Positions 1-7,290 of a stretch of DNA of 44,294 nt are shown here, in pieces; positions within the stretch are counted from its first letter, which is position 1, and every line of letters begins with the position of its first letter. The stretch lies in assembly GCA_964551015.1 (NCBI GenBank), contig CAZKBP010000042.1, forward strand, positions 1-44,294. Direction: 5' to 3'. The position numbers and the translations under genes were made by a program. Origin of the DNA: CAZKBP01 sp964551015. Lineage in GTDB: Bacteria; Bacteroidota; Bacteroidia; Cytophagales; Microscillaceae. Below the pieces are notes generated by a model. The model worked only from the letters and a program-made list of their open reading frames with translations, searched no databases and was not told the origin of the DNA.

Positions 1-521
1 CTTAATTTCAATTAACAAACCGCCAATTTTGGTCTAAAGAACTGAAGGTACTTTAGTTGTGAATTTTTTTGGATTAATTATTGTTCCGTTTTTCTGGAAT
101 GTTGTTGAATAAATAGGCGGAAGAGTTTTTAAGTAAGTATTTGAGTATGAGTGTATCAAGTAAATACTTAGATACCAATGATGATTCCGAAAGCCAACTT
201 TCCAACCACTATTCATGTCTTTATTTCATCCAATAATTAATTTTGACCAGAGGTTTATTCGCGTTTATAACTTGAAACCTCTAAGTGCTCTTTGAAAATG
301 GGCACCGGCCGAGGTTTGGCTAATTTTCTTCTGATTGTATATCGTTTATTGTCAAGCAATTTTGAATAGGTTAAGCTCTCTTCGAGTATGGGCTTTTATC
401 CAAAGGTGCGATCTATGGTGATTTTTAAACCTACTTACTGAGTTTAATCCACCTTGAGCGATTGTTATATTAAGGGTCGCGCTCAACAGAGTTATATAAG
501 CATTTACTACAAATTGGGATT
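1..521. other. Left-edge non-coding stretch
   Basis: No convincing coding region is visible in this AT-rich stretch. The only open frame of note, a 60-codon frame on the minus strand near the edge, has no family resemblance and composition unlike a protein gene. The part nearest 521 must hold the promoter and leader of the HIT-family gene, but I see no clear TAnnTTTG box there. Confidence 0.5.
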
Positions 522-845
522 ATGAGTAAAGATTCTTATTTTGAGCAAGTTTTGAGCGGAACGGTGGAGGTGGAGAAGGTTTTGGAAACTGAGAATATGC
601 TGGCTTTTCATCATGCTGAGCCCCACTGGCCTACGCATATTGTGGTATTACCCAAGCAACAAATTCCATCCCTGACTACCCTGAAAGATAACGATTTGAT
701 CCTAGAAATGATGAAAGTGGTGAAAGTCGTGGCTACGCTGGTCAATGAAAAGCACGGTGCCGCTCGGGTATTGATGCAGATGGGAGCTTACGAACAGGCA
801 AATCGGTTGTATTGGCACGTATGCCAAGGAGAAGCTGTGAAGTAG
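522..845 (+). CDS. HIT-family protein with degenerate histidine triad
   Basis: This is a 107-residue single-domain protein of the histidine triad (HIT) superfamily, whose active members hydrolyse or transfer nucleotides from phosphoramidates and dinucleoside polyphosphates. The family core is visible: the strand around residues 26-31 (LAFHHA), the WPTHIVVLPKQQIPSL segment at 36-51, and the helix before the C-terminal motif. The triad should read H-x-H-x-H at residues 95, 97 and 99. Here it reads R-L-Y-W-H, so only His99 survives and the usual nucleophile, the middle His, is Tyr97. The protein is therefore probably not a normal HIT hydrolase; it may bind a nucleotide or be decaying. It starts at an ATG, stands alone, and converges on the AIM24 gene. 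The family assignment is secure; the function is open. Confidence 0.85.
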   Translation: MSKDSYFEQVLSGTVEVEKVLETENMLAFHHAEPHWPTHIVVLPKQQIPSLTTLKDNDLILEMMKVVKVVATLVNEKHGAARVLMQMGAYEQANRLYWHVCQGEAVK

Positions 846-926
846 GTTTGATTCTTGCCAAATGTAATCTCTAAAAATGCTTGCCAAAGATGGCTAAAGA
901 TCTTTGACTCAAAGCACTTCCTGATC

Positions 927-2009
927 TCAGCCTTCTTTTGCTTCATCATCATCTATGGAAAGCTCTTCGGGCAATTCTACTTCATCATCACCCGTGTTGG
1001 AGTCTAAATCTGCATCTAATCGATCCTCTTCACTTTCCACAGGAGGCATGTCGCTAGGGGGATCAAACATAAAGGGAGTAAGCCGGTAGACAGCCTGCTG
1101 CAAGGTAGCCGCTTGGAGCCAATATCTTCCCGTTCCAGAGATTCGGACAAATTGTGTATCATCCTCAAACCGCATAGATTGTACTCTCATCACTTCTTCC
1201 AAATCTAGGGAGAGGCTAGACTCAAAAGCGATCAAGGAAAATAAATTGATACGAATGGAAGCATTCTCCAATTCTTTCTCGATATGATGTCCTTCGGATT
1301 GTAAGAACACGACTCCTGGTGAAGTGATTTTATCCAGGTTATAAAATTTTTCTTTGGTGAAATTAACACTCTGTTCTGTATCCAAAAACTTTTCGAGGCG
1401 CGTTCCTTTCCGAGCACAGAGAAAAGTGCCCGTTTGTACAATCAATTCACGAGCTAGGGTTTGAGAAAGGTCGATGGGCAAGATTTTACCGGCATTAAAG
1501 GCGGTGAAAGCAATCTTGCGCACGTATTCACTCTCATTGGTGAAATGGGTAATAAACCAAGAAGGGCCTTTGTCCTCTTCAGCAACTTCCTCAAGCTCAT
1601 CCTCGATATTTAGCTCATCGGGCAGTGCTTCGGGCTCTTCTGTTGGCTTTGCTTTATTTTCGCCTATTTTTTGGATATTTTTCTTGGCGACTACCCAGAG
1701 TTTTTCCAAAAGTGTCTGATTTCTTTCTTCCTCAGGTTCATCTAATACAGACTCTAAATCTGGCTCGAAGTCATCTTCTTCTTCTAGAATTTCCTCCTCG
1801 AGGGATGCTTCTTGGTCATCCTCTTCGAGCTCAGGTTCTTCTGCTGGAACCTCATCAGCACCGTCATAATCGCGGGTTTCGAAGGTAATCTCTTCATCCA
1901 GATAGAGCAAAGCGCCTCCGTCGCCAATGAGGATTTGGCCAGGTTCTAGATTAAGCTCGAGAATTTGGGTTTGCTCTCCGAGGATTTGGTAGCTTAGTTC
2001 CTGCGACAT
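927..2009 (-). CDS. AIM24 family protein with large acidic insertion
   Basis: The 360-residue product matches the AIM24 family (TRAP-like double-beta fold), found in bacteria and in mitochondria; its molecular role is poorly known. The N-terminus (residues 1-48, with LELNLEPGQILIGDGGALLYLD) is the first part of the fold. A highly acidic segment of about 100 residues (roughly 48-150, runs of Glu and Asp) interrupts it. The fold resumes at SWFITHFTNES and continues through LIVQTGTFLCA, ITSPGVVFLQSEG and VRISGTGRYWLQ to about residue 320, followed by another acidic tail. Ordinary members are about 220-260 residues, so the extra length is the acidic material. The ATG directly abuts the stop codon of the upstream 85-residue gene, which suggests translational coupling. 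There is no signal peptide, so it is probably cytoplasmic. Confidence 0.8.
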   Translation of the reverse strand: MSQELSYQILGEQTQILELNLEPGQILIGDGGALLYLDEEITFETRDYDGADEVPAEEPELEEDDQEASLEEEILEEEDDFEPDLESVLDEPEEERNQTLLEKLWVVAKKNIQKIGENKAKPTEEPEALPDELNIEDELEEVAEEDKGPSWFITHFTNESEYVRKIAFTAFNAGKILPIDLSQTLARELIVQTGTFLCARKGTRLEKFLDTEQSVNFTKEKFYNLDKITSPGVVFLQSEGHHIEKELENASIRINLFSLIAFESSLSLDLEEVMRVQSMRFEDDTQFVRISGTGRYWLQAATLQQAVYRLTPFMFDPPSDMPPVESEEDRLDADLDSNTGDDEVELPEELSIDDDEAKEG

Positions 2010-2267
2010 TTATTCCGAGTCGGCGTCCGAATCTTCTTCTGATTTTCCTTTGATTTGGTCGATATCCTTGCGGTTTTTAAGTTTTTTATCCTCTACATTC
2101 TTATTCAAGAAGTCATTGATTTTATCCACATCGTAGTTGGAAATGATTTCGCCGAAGCTGTTAATCTCAATATCAAATTGCTTCAGTTTATCACTTACTT
2201 TCACCGAGCTTTTGCGTGATTTTTTCTGTGAATCGTCTTTCGGGTCTTGGTCAGATTTTTTGCTCAT
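2010..2267 (-). CDS. Small highly charged protein of unknown function
   Basis: An 85-residue, Lys/Asp/Ser-rich soluble protein without signal peptide or membrane segment. The ends look disordered (residues 1-25 basic and polar, residues 70-85 acidic), with a short possibly folded centre around KQFDIEINSFGEIISNYDVDKINDFLN (about residues 29-55). I do not recognise the family. Its stop codon touches the start codon of the AIM24 gene with no spacer, so the two are almost certainly one operon and the protein may act with AIM24; gltX lies 93 bases downstream of nothing else but runs in the same direction upstream. The coupling is the best evidence that this is a real gene. Confidence 0.65.
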   Translation of the reverse strand: MSKKSDQDPKDDSQKKSRKSSVKVSDKLKQFDIEINSFGEIISNYDVDKINDFLNKNVEDKKLKNRKDIDQIKGKSEEDSDADSE

Positions 2268-2360
2268 AAATATATTTGGTTTCTTGATCTATTTTAGATA
2301 ACAATTATAACGGAACGCTGCCCTTATATGAATCTAAAAAAACTCGGGCGAAATTCCAAT

Positions 2361-3938
2361 TTAGGCCAATCGCTCGATTGCTTTTTCTATTCTCTCCAAG
2401 GTGGCTTGACGGCCAACAATTTCCATAACACTCATCAAATCGGGGCCTCCTCCCATACCAGTAATGGCCACTCGGAGCGAGGGCATGACCTTACCGAGCT
2501 TCAACTCTTTTTTTTCCAATAGAAGATTTAACTCTTCTTTGATCAGATCGGCTTTCCATTCACTGGGAGAGTCTTGAAGTTGCTGATGAAATTCTTGCAA
2601 GAAGGCAGTGGATTCTTCGGTCCATTTTTTCCGAACGGTTTTCTCATCGTAGCTTTCAGGTGCTTGAAAAAGATAGGAAGCTTCTTCCCAGATTTCGGGT
2701 AAGAAAGAAATACGTACCTTCATCAAGTCTATAATTTTTTCTGCTTGAGCTTGATTGAGCTGGCTCGTGTCTAAGCCCTCGGGAGCTTTGGTTTGGAGCA
2801 GTTGGCTGGCTAGTTCTTGATTGGATTTTTCTTTGAGATACTGCTGATTGAACCATTTGGCCTTTTCTACATCAAAAATAGCGTCTGATTTGCCCACGCG
2901 TTCTTTCACCTTGTCATCTTCCACTTCCTGAAAGGAGAAGGTTTGTATGAGTTCTTCCAAGCTAAACATTTCCTGTTCGGTGCCAGGATTCCAGCCTAAG
3001 AAGGCCAGAAAGTTCAAGAGTGCTTCTGGCAGGTAGCCTTCTTCACGGAAGCCCATGACTTTTACTTTTTCCCCTGTTTTTTCGTCGGTATCTTCCCACT
3101 CGAGTGGGAATACAGGAAAGCCAAATTTGATGCCGTCTCTTTTGCTGAGCTTGCCTTTTCCACTGGGTTTGAGAATCAGGGGCAAATGAGCAAACTGGGG
3201 CATTTCTTTTTCCCAACCTAGATATTGATACAAAAGAACATGTAAATAGGTAGACGGAAGCCATTCCTTACCCCGAATCACGTGGCTGATTTTCATCAAA
3301 TGGTCGTCTACTACATTCGCCAAGTGGTAAGTAGGTAAGCCATCGGATTTGATCAATACTTTATCGTCTAGGGTAGAGGAGTGGGCTTTGACCCAACCCA
3401 TGACCATATCTTGTACACGAATTTCTTCTTTGGGGGGAATTTTGACCCGAATTACATAGGGCGTACCATTTTCTATGAGGGATTTTACTTCGTGGGGTGG
3501 GAGAATCAATGAATTTCTCATTTGCCGACGCGTGATGGCATTGTAAGAGAGATTCTTAGCCTTGGCCTCTTCTAGGCGTTGACGCATGGTTTCCAACTCT
3601 TCGGCCGTATCAAAAGCGTAATAAGCTTTACCCGCATCTACCAACTGCTGAGCATACTGGAGATATATATCTTTACGCTCGGACTGACGGTAGGGAGCAT
3701 AAGACCCACCTACTTCGGGCGATTCATCTGCTTGCAAGCCCAACCAATGGAGGGTATCCATAATGTATTGCTCGGCTCCTTCCACGTAGCGAACTTGGTC
3801 GGTATCTTCAATACGCAAAATAAAAGTTCCCCCGTGTTTGCGGGCAAACAGGTAATTGTAGAGTGCTGTTCTCACTCCCCCGATATGGAGTGCGCCCGTG
3901 GGACTCGGGGCGAAGCGTACCCTCACGTCTTGGCTCAT
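2361..3938 (-). CDS. gltX: Glutamyl-tRNA synthetase
   Basis: Class I aminoacyl-tRNA synthetase that charges tRNA-Glu with glutamate in the cytoplasm. The 525-residue length fits the bacterial family (about 470-520) with slight extensions. The nucleotide-binding signature is present as RFAPSPTGALHIGG (HIGG at 18-21, the HIGH equivalent), and the second signature as KLSKR at 263-267. The intervening RIEDTD and LPTYHLANVVDDHLM segments are typical of GluRS. The C-terminal half (about 330-525) is the helical anticodon-binding region. Start is the ATG at 3938, supported by a TAnnTTTG box about 36 bases upstream at 3974-3981. The gene is upstream of, and in the same direction as, the small charged gene and AIM24, with a 93-base gap. 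A housekeeping gene with nothing unusual. Confidence 0.97.
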   Translation of the reverse strand: MSQDVRVRFAPSPTGALHIGGVRTALYNYLFARKHGGTFILRIEDTDQVRYVEGAEQYIMDTLHWLGLQADESPEVGGSYAPYRQSERKDIYLQYAQQLVDAGKAYYAFDTAEELETMRQRLEEAKAKNLSYNAITRRQMRNSLILPPHEVKSLIENGTPYVIRVKIPPKEEIRVQDMVMGWVKAHSSTLDDKVLIKSDGLPTYHLANVVDDHLMKISHVIRGKEWLPSTYLHVLLYQYLGWEKEMPQFAHLPLILKPSGKGKLSKRDGIKFGFPVFPLEWEDTDEKTGEKVKVMGFREEGYLPEALLNFLAFLGWNPGTEQEMFSLEELIQTFSFQEVEDDKVKERVGKSDAIFDVEKAKWFNQQYLKEKSNQELASQLLQTKAPEGLDTSQLNQAQAEKIIDLMKVRISFLPEIWEEASYLFQAPESYDEKTVRKKWTEESTAFLQEFHQQLQDSPSEWKADLIKEELNLLLEKKELKLGKVMPSLRVAITGMGGGPDLMSVMEIVGRQATLERIEKAIERLA

Positions 3939-3973
3939 AGCGTAACTTGTTTTCAGTTTATACTTCGTGTTTT

Positions 3974-3981
3974 CAAAGCTA
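3974..3981 (-). promoter_or_regulatory. Putative gltX promoter, -7 box
   Basis: On the minus strand this reads TAGCTTTG, an exact fit to the Bacteroidota -7 consensus TAnnTTTG, about 36 bases before the gltX ATG. No clear TTTG is visible at the -33 position. Confidence 0.4.
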
Positions 3982-4151
3982 TAAAAATAAAACTGGATTT
4001 GGGATGAAAAGTTAAGTAGTTGTGTCCATCAGAGCAACTTGGAGCTTGTTTATCAAGCATTTTTTGCCAAACGTGAAGGAGGTATTTTAAACGTATAGGA
4101 TTTAACACATCAATAACAAAAAAGGAAAGGCCAAATAAAACTTTGTTGAAC

Positions 4152-4159
4152 TAATTTTG
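4152..4159 (+). promoter_or_regulatory. Putative promoter of TonB-linked receptor, -7 box
   Basis: The sequence TAATTTTG fits the Bacteroidota -7 consensus TAnnTTTG and lies 37 bases before the ATG at 4196. A longer TTG-started frame would begin inside this box (4157), which argues that the ATG at 4196 is the true start. The -33 element is not clear. Confidence 0.4.
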
Positions 4160-4195
4160 TTCAAACCATTGTCATTTATCCACAAAACGGTAACC

Positions 4196-6637
4196 ATGCG
4201 GAAATTTTTACTCTTTTTAACGATCTTGTTTTCTACTACTTTCCTCTCTGCTCAGAACAATACGCGCATTAGTGGGAAGATCATCGATGGCAATACCGAT
4301 GAGAGCTTAGGTTTTGCGAATGTAGGTTTGTACGAACAAGATAACCCAGCCCCCATCACGGGAACTACTACCAACGAACAAGGAGAGTTTGTTTTTCAAG
4401 GAGTGAAGCCCGGAACTTATAAAATAAAGGTGCAATTTATTGGTTATGAGGCTTTTGAGAAAAGTAACATCCAAGTTAGTTCTCAAAATCCTCAGGTCAG
4501 TGTAGGCAGTATTGCTTTGTCTGGTTCTGTAAAGAGCCTAGATGTGATTGAAGTGACCGATCAAAGAGACTTGGTACAAAGCGATATTGGTAGTCGGGTT
4601 TTCGAGGTGAGTCAAGATTTGACGGCCAGAGGTGGAAATGCGACTGATATTCTCCGAAATATTCCCGCCGTACAAGTAGATCAAGATGGTAATGTGAGCC
4701 TGCGAGGCAGTGAAAACCTCACCGTGCTGGTGAATGGCAAACAATCTGGCCTTACTGGTCTGAACCGCCAAGCGATCTTAGAGCGTATTCCAGCCAGTAC
4801 CATCGAGCGGATTGAGGTGGTTACCAATCCTTCTGCGAAGTATGATGCCGACGGGAGCGCGGGAATTATTAATATCATCTTGAAGAAAAACCAAGAGAAT
4901 GGTTGGAATGTCAATACGAGCTTTAATATCGGGAGCTATGCGAATTACAATGGAAGTGCTTCCTTCAATGTGCGCCAAAATAAATTTAATGTTTTTGGAA
5001 ATTTCAACGCGAACCGCAACAAACGCTTGGGTGATATTACCTTAGAGCGTGAGAGCTTTGTTCCCGAATCTACGCCTTTCATTGATCAATTTACAGATTC
5101 GGAGCGAGTTCGCCGTTCTTACACTTCAGGTTTGGGCTTAGATTATTTCATTAATAAACGACAAACGCTGACCTTTGAATTTCAATATGGTCGCTCGGCC
5201 AATGAGGGCAATAGCTTACTCAATAGTCAAAATTTGGATGAGAACCGAGATTTGATTGATTTTTTCCTGAGAGCATCAGATAGCGAACGGGATGAGGATA
5301 CTTACAATTATTCTCTTAGCTATGATCTTAATTTCAAGAAAGGACAAACTTTGAAATTTTTTGCTTCCTATTCTACCTCTCAAGAAGACGAGTTTGAAAT
5401 CTTTGAAGAGGAAGATTTTTTAGCGGACGGTACGCCCACGGACGATCCTGTTTTTATACAAAGAAACTTCACGGATGAATCAAATGATCTTTCCATTATT
5501 CAAGTGGATTACAGTCAGACTTTCAAGAAAAATTTCCAGTTAGAAACCGGAGCCAAGACCATTATCCGCAATATCGATACGGACTTCTTGCTGGAAGATT
5601 TTAACAATGATTTGGGTGTTTATGAAAATAATATCGGTTTTAGCAACCGCTTCAAATATGAAGAGCAGGTACACGCGACTTATGCCATCTTAAAAGGAAA
5701 AGTCGGTGCTTGGACACTAGAGGGAGGACTCAGGGCAGAACTCGCGCTTACTACTTCCAATCTGATCAATACCCAAGAAACTTTTGAAAATGACTATTTT
5801 AATGTTTTCCCGAGTGCCGTAATTGCCTATAACTTAGACGAATCGCAAAAAATACAAGCCTCTTACAGCCGGCGGATCAACCGTCCTTCGGTTCGGGCTT
5901 TGAATCCTTTTCCCAGCTTCTCTAATCCGCTCAGCCAACGCAAAGGGAATCCTTTTCTGCAACCAGAATATACAGATTCTTACGAAGTAGGCTATCTAAA
6001 AGACTGGGACAAGTTTTCTTTGAATACGGCCGTTTTTTACAAGCGTACCACGGGGGTGACTCAATTTATCATCTCTGAACTCCAAGGAGATACCACTATT
6101 TTTAGCCCCGTCAATCTAAATACTTCTCAAAACTACGGGGTGGAGATCATTGGCTCTTATCGCTTGGGGCGTACCTTGTTTATCAATGGAGATGTGAATT
6201 TCTTCCGCCTGAAGATTGATGGTGACAATCTGGATGATGAAACCAGCAACGATAGCTATTCTTGGACTGCCCGACTCACTTCTAGCATCAGTCTACCCAA
6301 AAATTTTCGTTTACAACTAACTGCTTTCTACCGTGGGCCCGTGGCAAACGCGCAGGGTACGCGTAGGGGCATCTTGTTTAATTCTATTGGCTTATCCAAG
6401 AGCTTATTCAAAAACAAGGCAAGCATCAATCTGCGCCTGACGGATGTGGCCAAAACCCTCCGTTTTGGCGGTACCCGCAACACGGAGACCATTGCTACTG
6501 ATTTTGAATACCAAGGCAATACCCGCGTGTTTTTGGCGGGCTTTACCTATAACATTGGTAACTTGAAAAACAAGCGACGAGATCGACGGGGTGATGATGG
6601 AAATCGTGGTGGTGATTTTGGGGATAATGATTTTTAG
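4196..6637 (+). CDS. TonB-dependent receptor-like outer membrane beta-barrel protein
   Basis: An 813-residue outer membrane protein. I start it at the ATG at 4196, which gives a signal peptide (MRKFLLFLTILFSTTFLSAQ). Next come a carboxypeptidase-regulatory-like beta-sandwich (about residues 23-105, RISGKIIDGNTDESLGFANV and GFEA-like close), a plug domain (about 125-235, with GGNATDILRNIPAVQVD, SLRGSENLTVLVNG and the ending GSAGIINIILKK), and a long beta-barrel. The plug ending and barrel style match the 'outer membrane beta-barrel family' (OMP_b-brl_3 type) rather than classic SusC. The C-terminus ends in a Gly/Asp/Arg-rich low-complexity tail. The substrate cannot be told from sequence; no SusD partner is nearby. 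A terminator-like hairpin follows at 6693. Confidence 0.9.
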   Translation: MRKFLLFLTILFSTTFLSAQNNTRISGKIIDGNTDESLGFANVGLYEQDNPAPITGTTTNEQGEFVFQGVKPGTYKIKVQFIGYEAFEKSNIQVSSQNPQVSVGSIALSGSVKSLDVIEVTDQRDLVQSDIGSRVFEVSQDLTARGGNATDILRNIPAVQVDQDGNVSLRGSENLTVLVNGKQSGLTGLNRQAILERIPASTIERIEVVTNPSAKYDADGSAGIINIILKKNQENGWNVNTSFNIGSYANYNGSASFNVRQNKFNVFGNFNANRNKRLGDITLERESFVPESTPFIDQFTDSERVRRSYTSGLGLDYFINKRQTLTFEFQYGRSANEGNSLLNSQNLDENRDLIDFFLRASDSERDEDTYNYSLSYDLNFKKGQTLKFFASYSTSQEDEFEIFEEEDFLADGTPTDDPVFIQRNFTDESNDLSIIQVDYSQTFKKNFQLETGAKTIIRNIDTDFLLEDFNNDLGVYENNIGFSNRFKYEEQVHATYAILKGKVGAWTLEGGLRAELALTTSNLINTQETFENDYFNVFPSAVIAYNLDESQKIQASYSRRINRPSVRALNPFPSFSNPLSQRKGNPFLQPEYTDSYEVGYLKDWDKFSLNTAVFYKRTTGVTQFIISELQGDTTIFSPVNLNTSQNYGVEIIGSYRLGRTLFINGDVNFFRLKIDGDNLDDETSNDSYSWTARLTSSISLPKNFRLQLTAFYRGPVANAQGTRRGILFNSIGLSKSLFKNKASINLRLTDVAKTLRFGGTRNTETIATDFEYQGNTRVFLAGFTYNIGNLKNKRRDRRGDDGNRGGDFGDNDF

Positions 6638-6680
6638 GTTTGTTAATGGCAAGTTCTCAGTTAAGTTTTTAAGTTGAGGT

Positions 6681-6716
6681 ACGAAGTCAACGGAGCACTT
6701 CGTGCTCTTTTTATTT
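6681..6716 (+). terminator. Intrinsic terminator with a competing hairpin
   Basis: Stem GAGCAC (6693-6698) pairs with GTGCTC (6702-6707) and is followed by a T-rich run, a terminator for the receptor gene. A second possible stem, ACGAAGT (6681-6687) with ACTTCGT (6697-6703), overlaps it, so the two cannot form together. The next gene starts at 6727, only about ten bases after the T-run. Confidence 0.55.
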
Positions 6717-6726
6717 TATCCTGGTT

Positions 6727-7275
6727 ATGCGAGATACATTTTTTTATTGGGTGATGTTGATTGGCTTCATAGCGAGTTGTCAGTCAAAAAAAGTTGATCC
6801 AAGAACCGTCGTGCGCCATTTTATAGAAGCACAAAATAAAAATCAGGTGCAGCGTATCGATTCACTGTTGCACGATCAGCTGACCTTTCCTCCCTATCAG
6901 GATAGGCAAGAATTTATAGCGGGTTTGGCGGTGAGCCAGTCTTTGCATACATATCTGGATATTTTGAATATGTACGAAGTGGAAGCCGGTATCGTCCGAA
7001 CCACAGAAAAGCTAGAAAATGATCTCACGCGCATCTATGGTTTCGGAGAACGCCTCAAGGAAATGACTTACACGATTAGTAAGGGTCAAATCCTGAGTAT
7101 AAAGGCAAAGGACAAGAACCAAGAATTTATCAAAAAAGAGAAAGCTTTTTGGAAATGGCTTTACGAGCAATCTCCCGAGGAAGCCCAGCAGCTGAGAGAG
7201 CAAATTGCCCAGCAAGCAGATTTTCGTGAAAGCCTAGCAGAATGGCTGCAAAAATATCGAGCCGCTGAAAGCTAA
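6727..7275 (+). CDS. Small putative lipoprotein, NTF2/SnoaL-like
   Basis: A 182-residue protein with an N-terminal hydrophobic stretch ending in FIASC (Cys18 or so), a lipobox, so it is probably a lipoprotein of the periplasm or outer membrane. The following VRHFIEAQNKNQVQRIDSLLHDQLTF resembles the N-terminal helix-and-loop of NTF2/SnoaL-like folds, but the middle and end do not settle the family. The last 50 residues are helical and Gln/Glu-rich (EEAQQLREQIAQQADF). It follows the receptor gene in the same direction across a terminator-like hairpin with almost no room for a separate leader, so expression by read-through is possible. It converges on the DUF5686 gene. Function unknown. Confidence 0.7.
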   Translation: MRDTFFYWVMLIGFIASCQSKKVDPRTVVRHFIEAQNKNQVQRIDSLLHDQLTFPPYQDRQEFIAGLAVSQSLHTYLDILNMYEVEAGIVRTTEKLENDLTRIYGFGERLKEMTYTISKGQILSIKAKDKNQEFIKKEKAFWKWLYEQSPEEAQQLREQIAQQADFRESLAEWLQKYRAAES

Positions 7276-7290
7276 GCTTTAGTCTAGATT

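Noticed and set aside
34..216. 60-codon minus-strand frame at the left edge
   Set aside because: No family resemblance, low-complexity composition and no supporting start or terminator.
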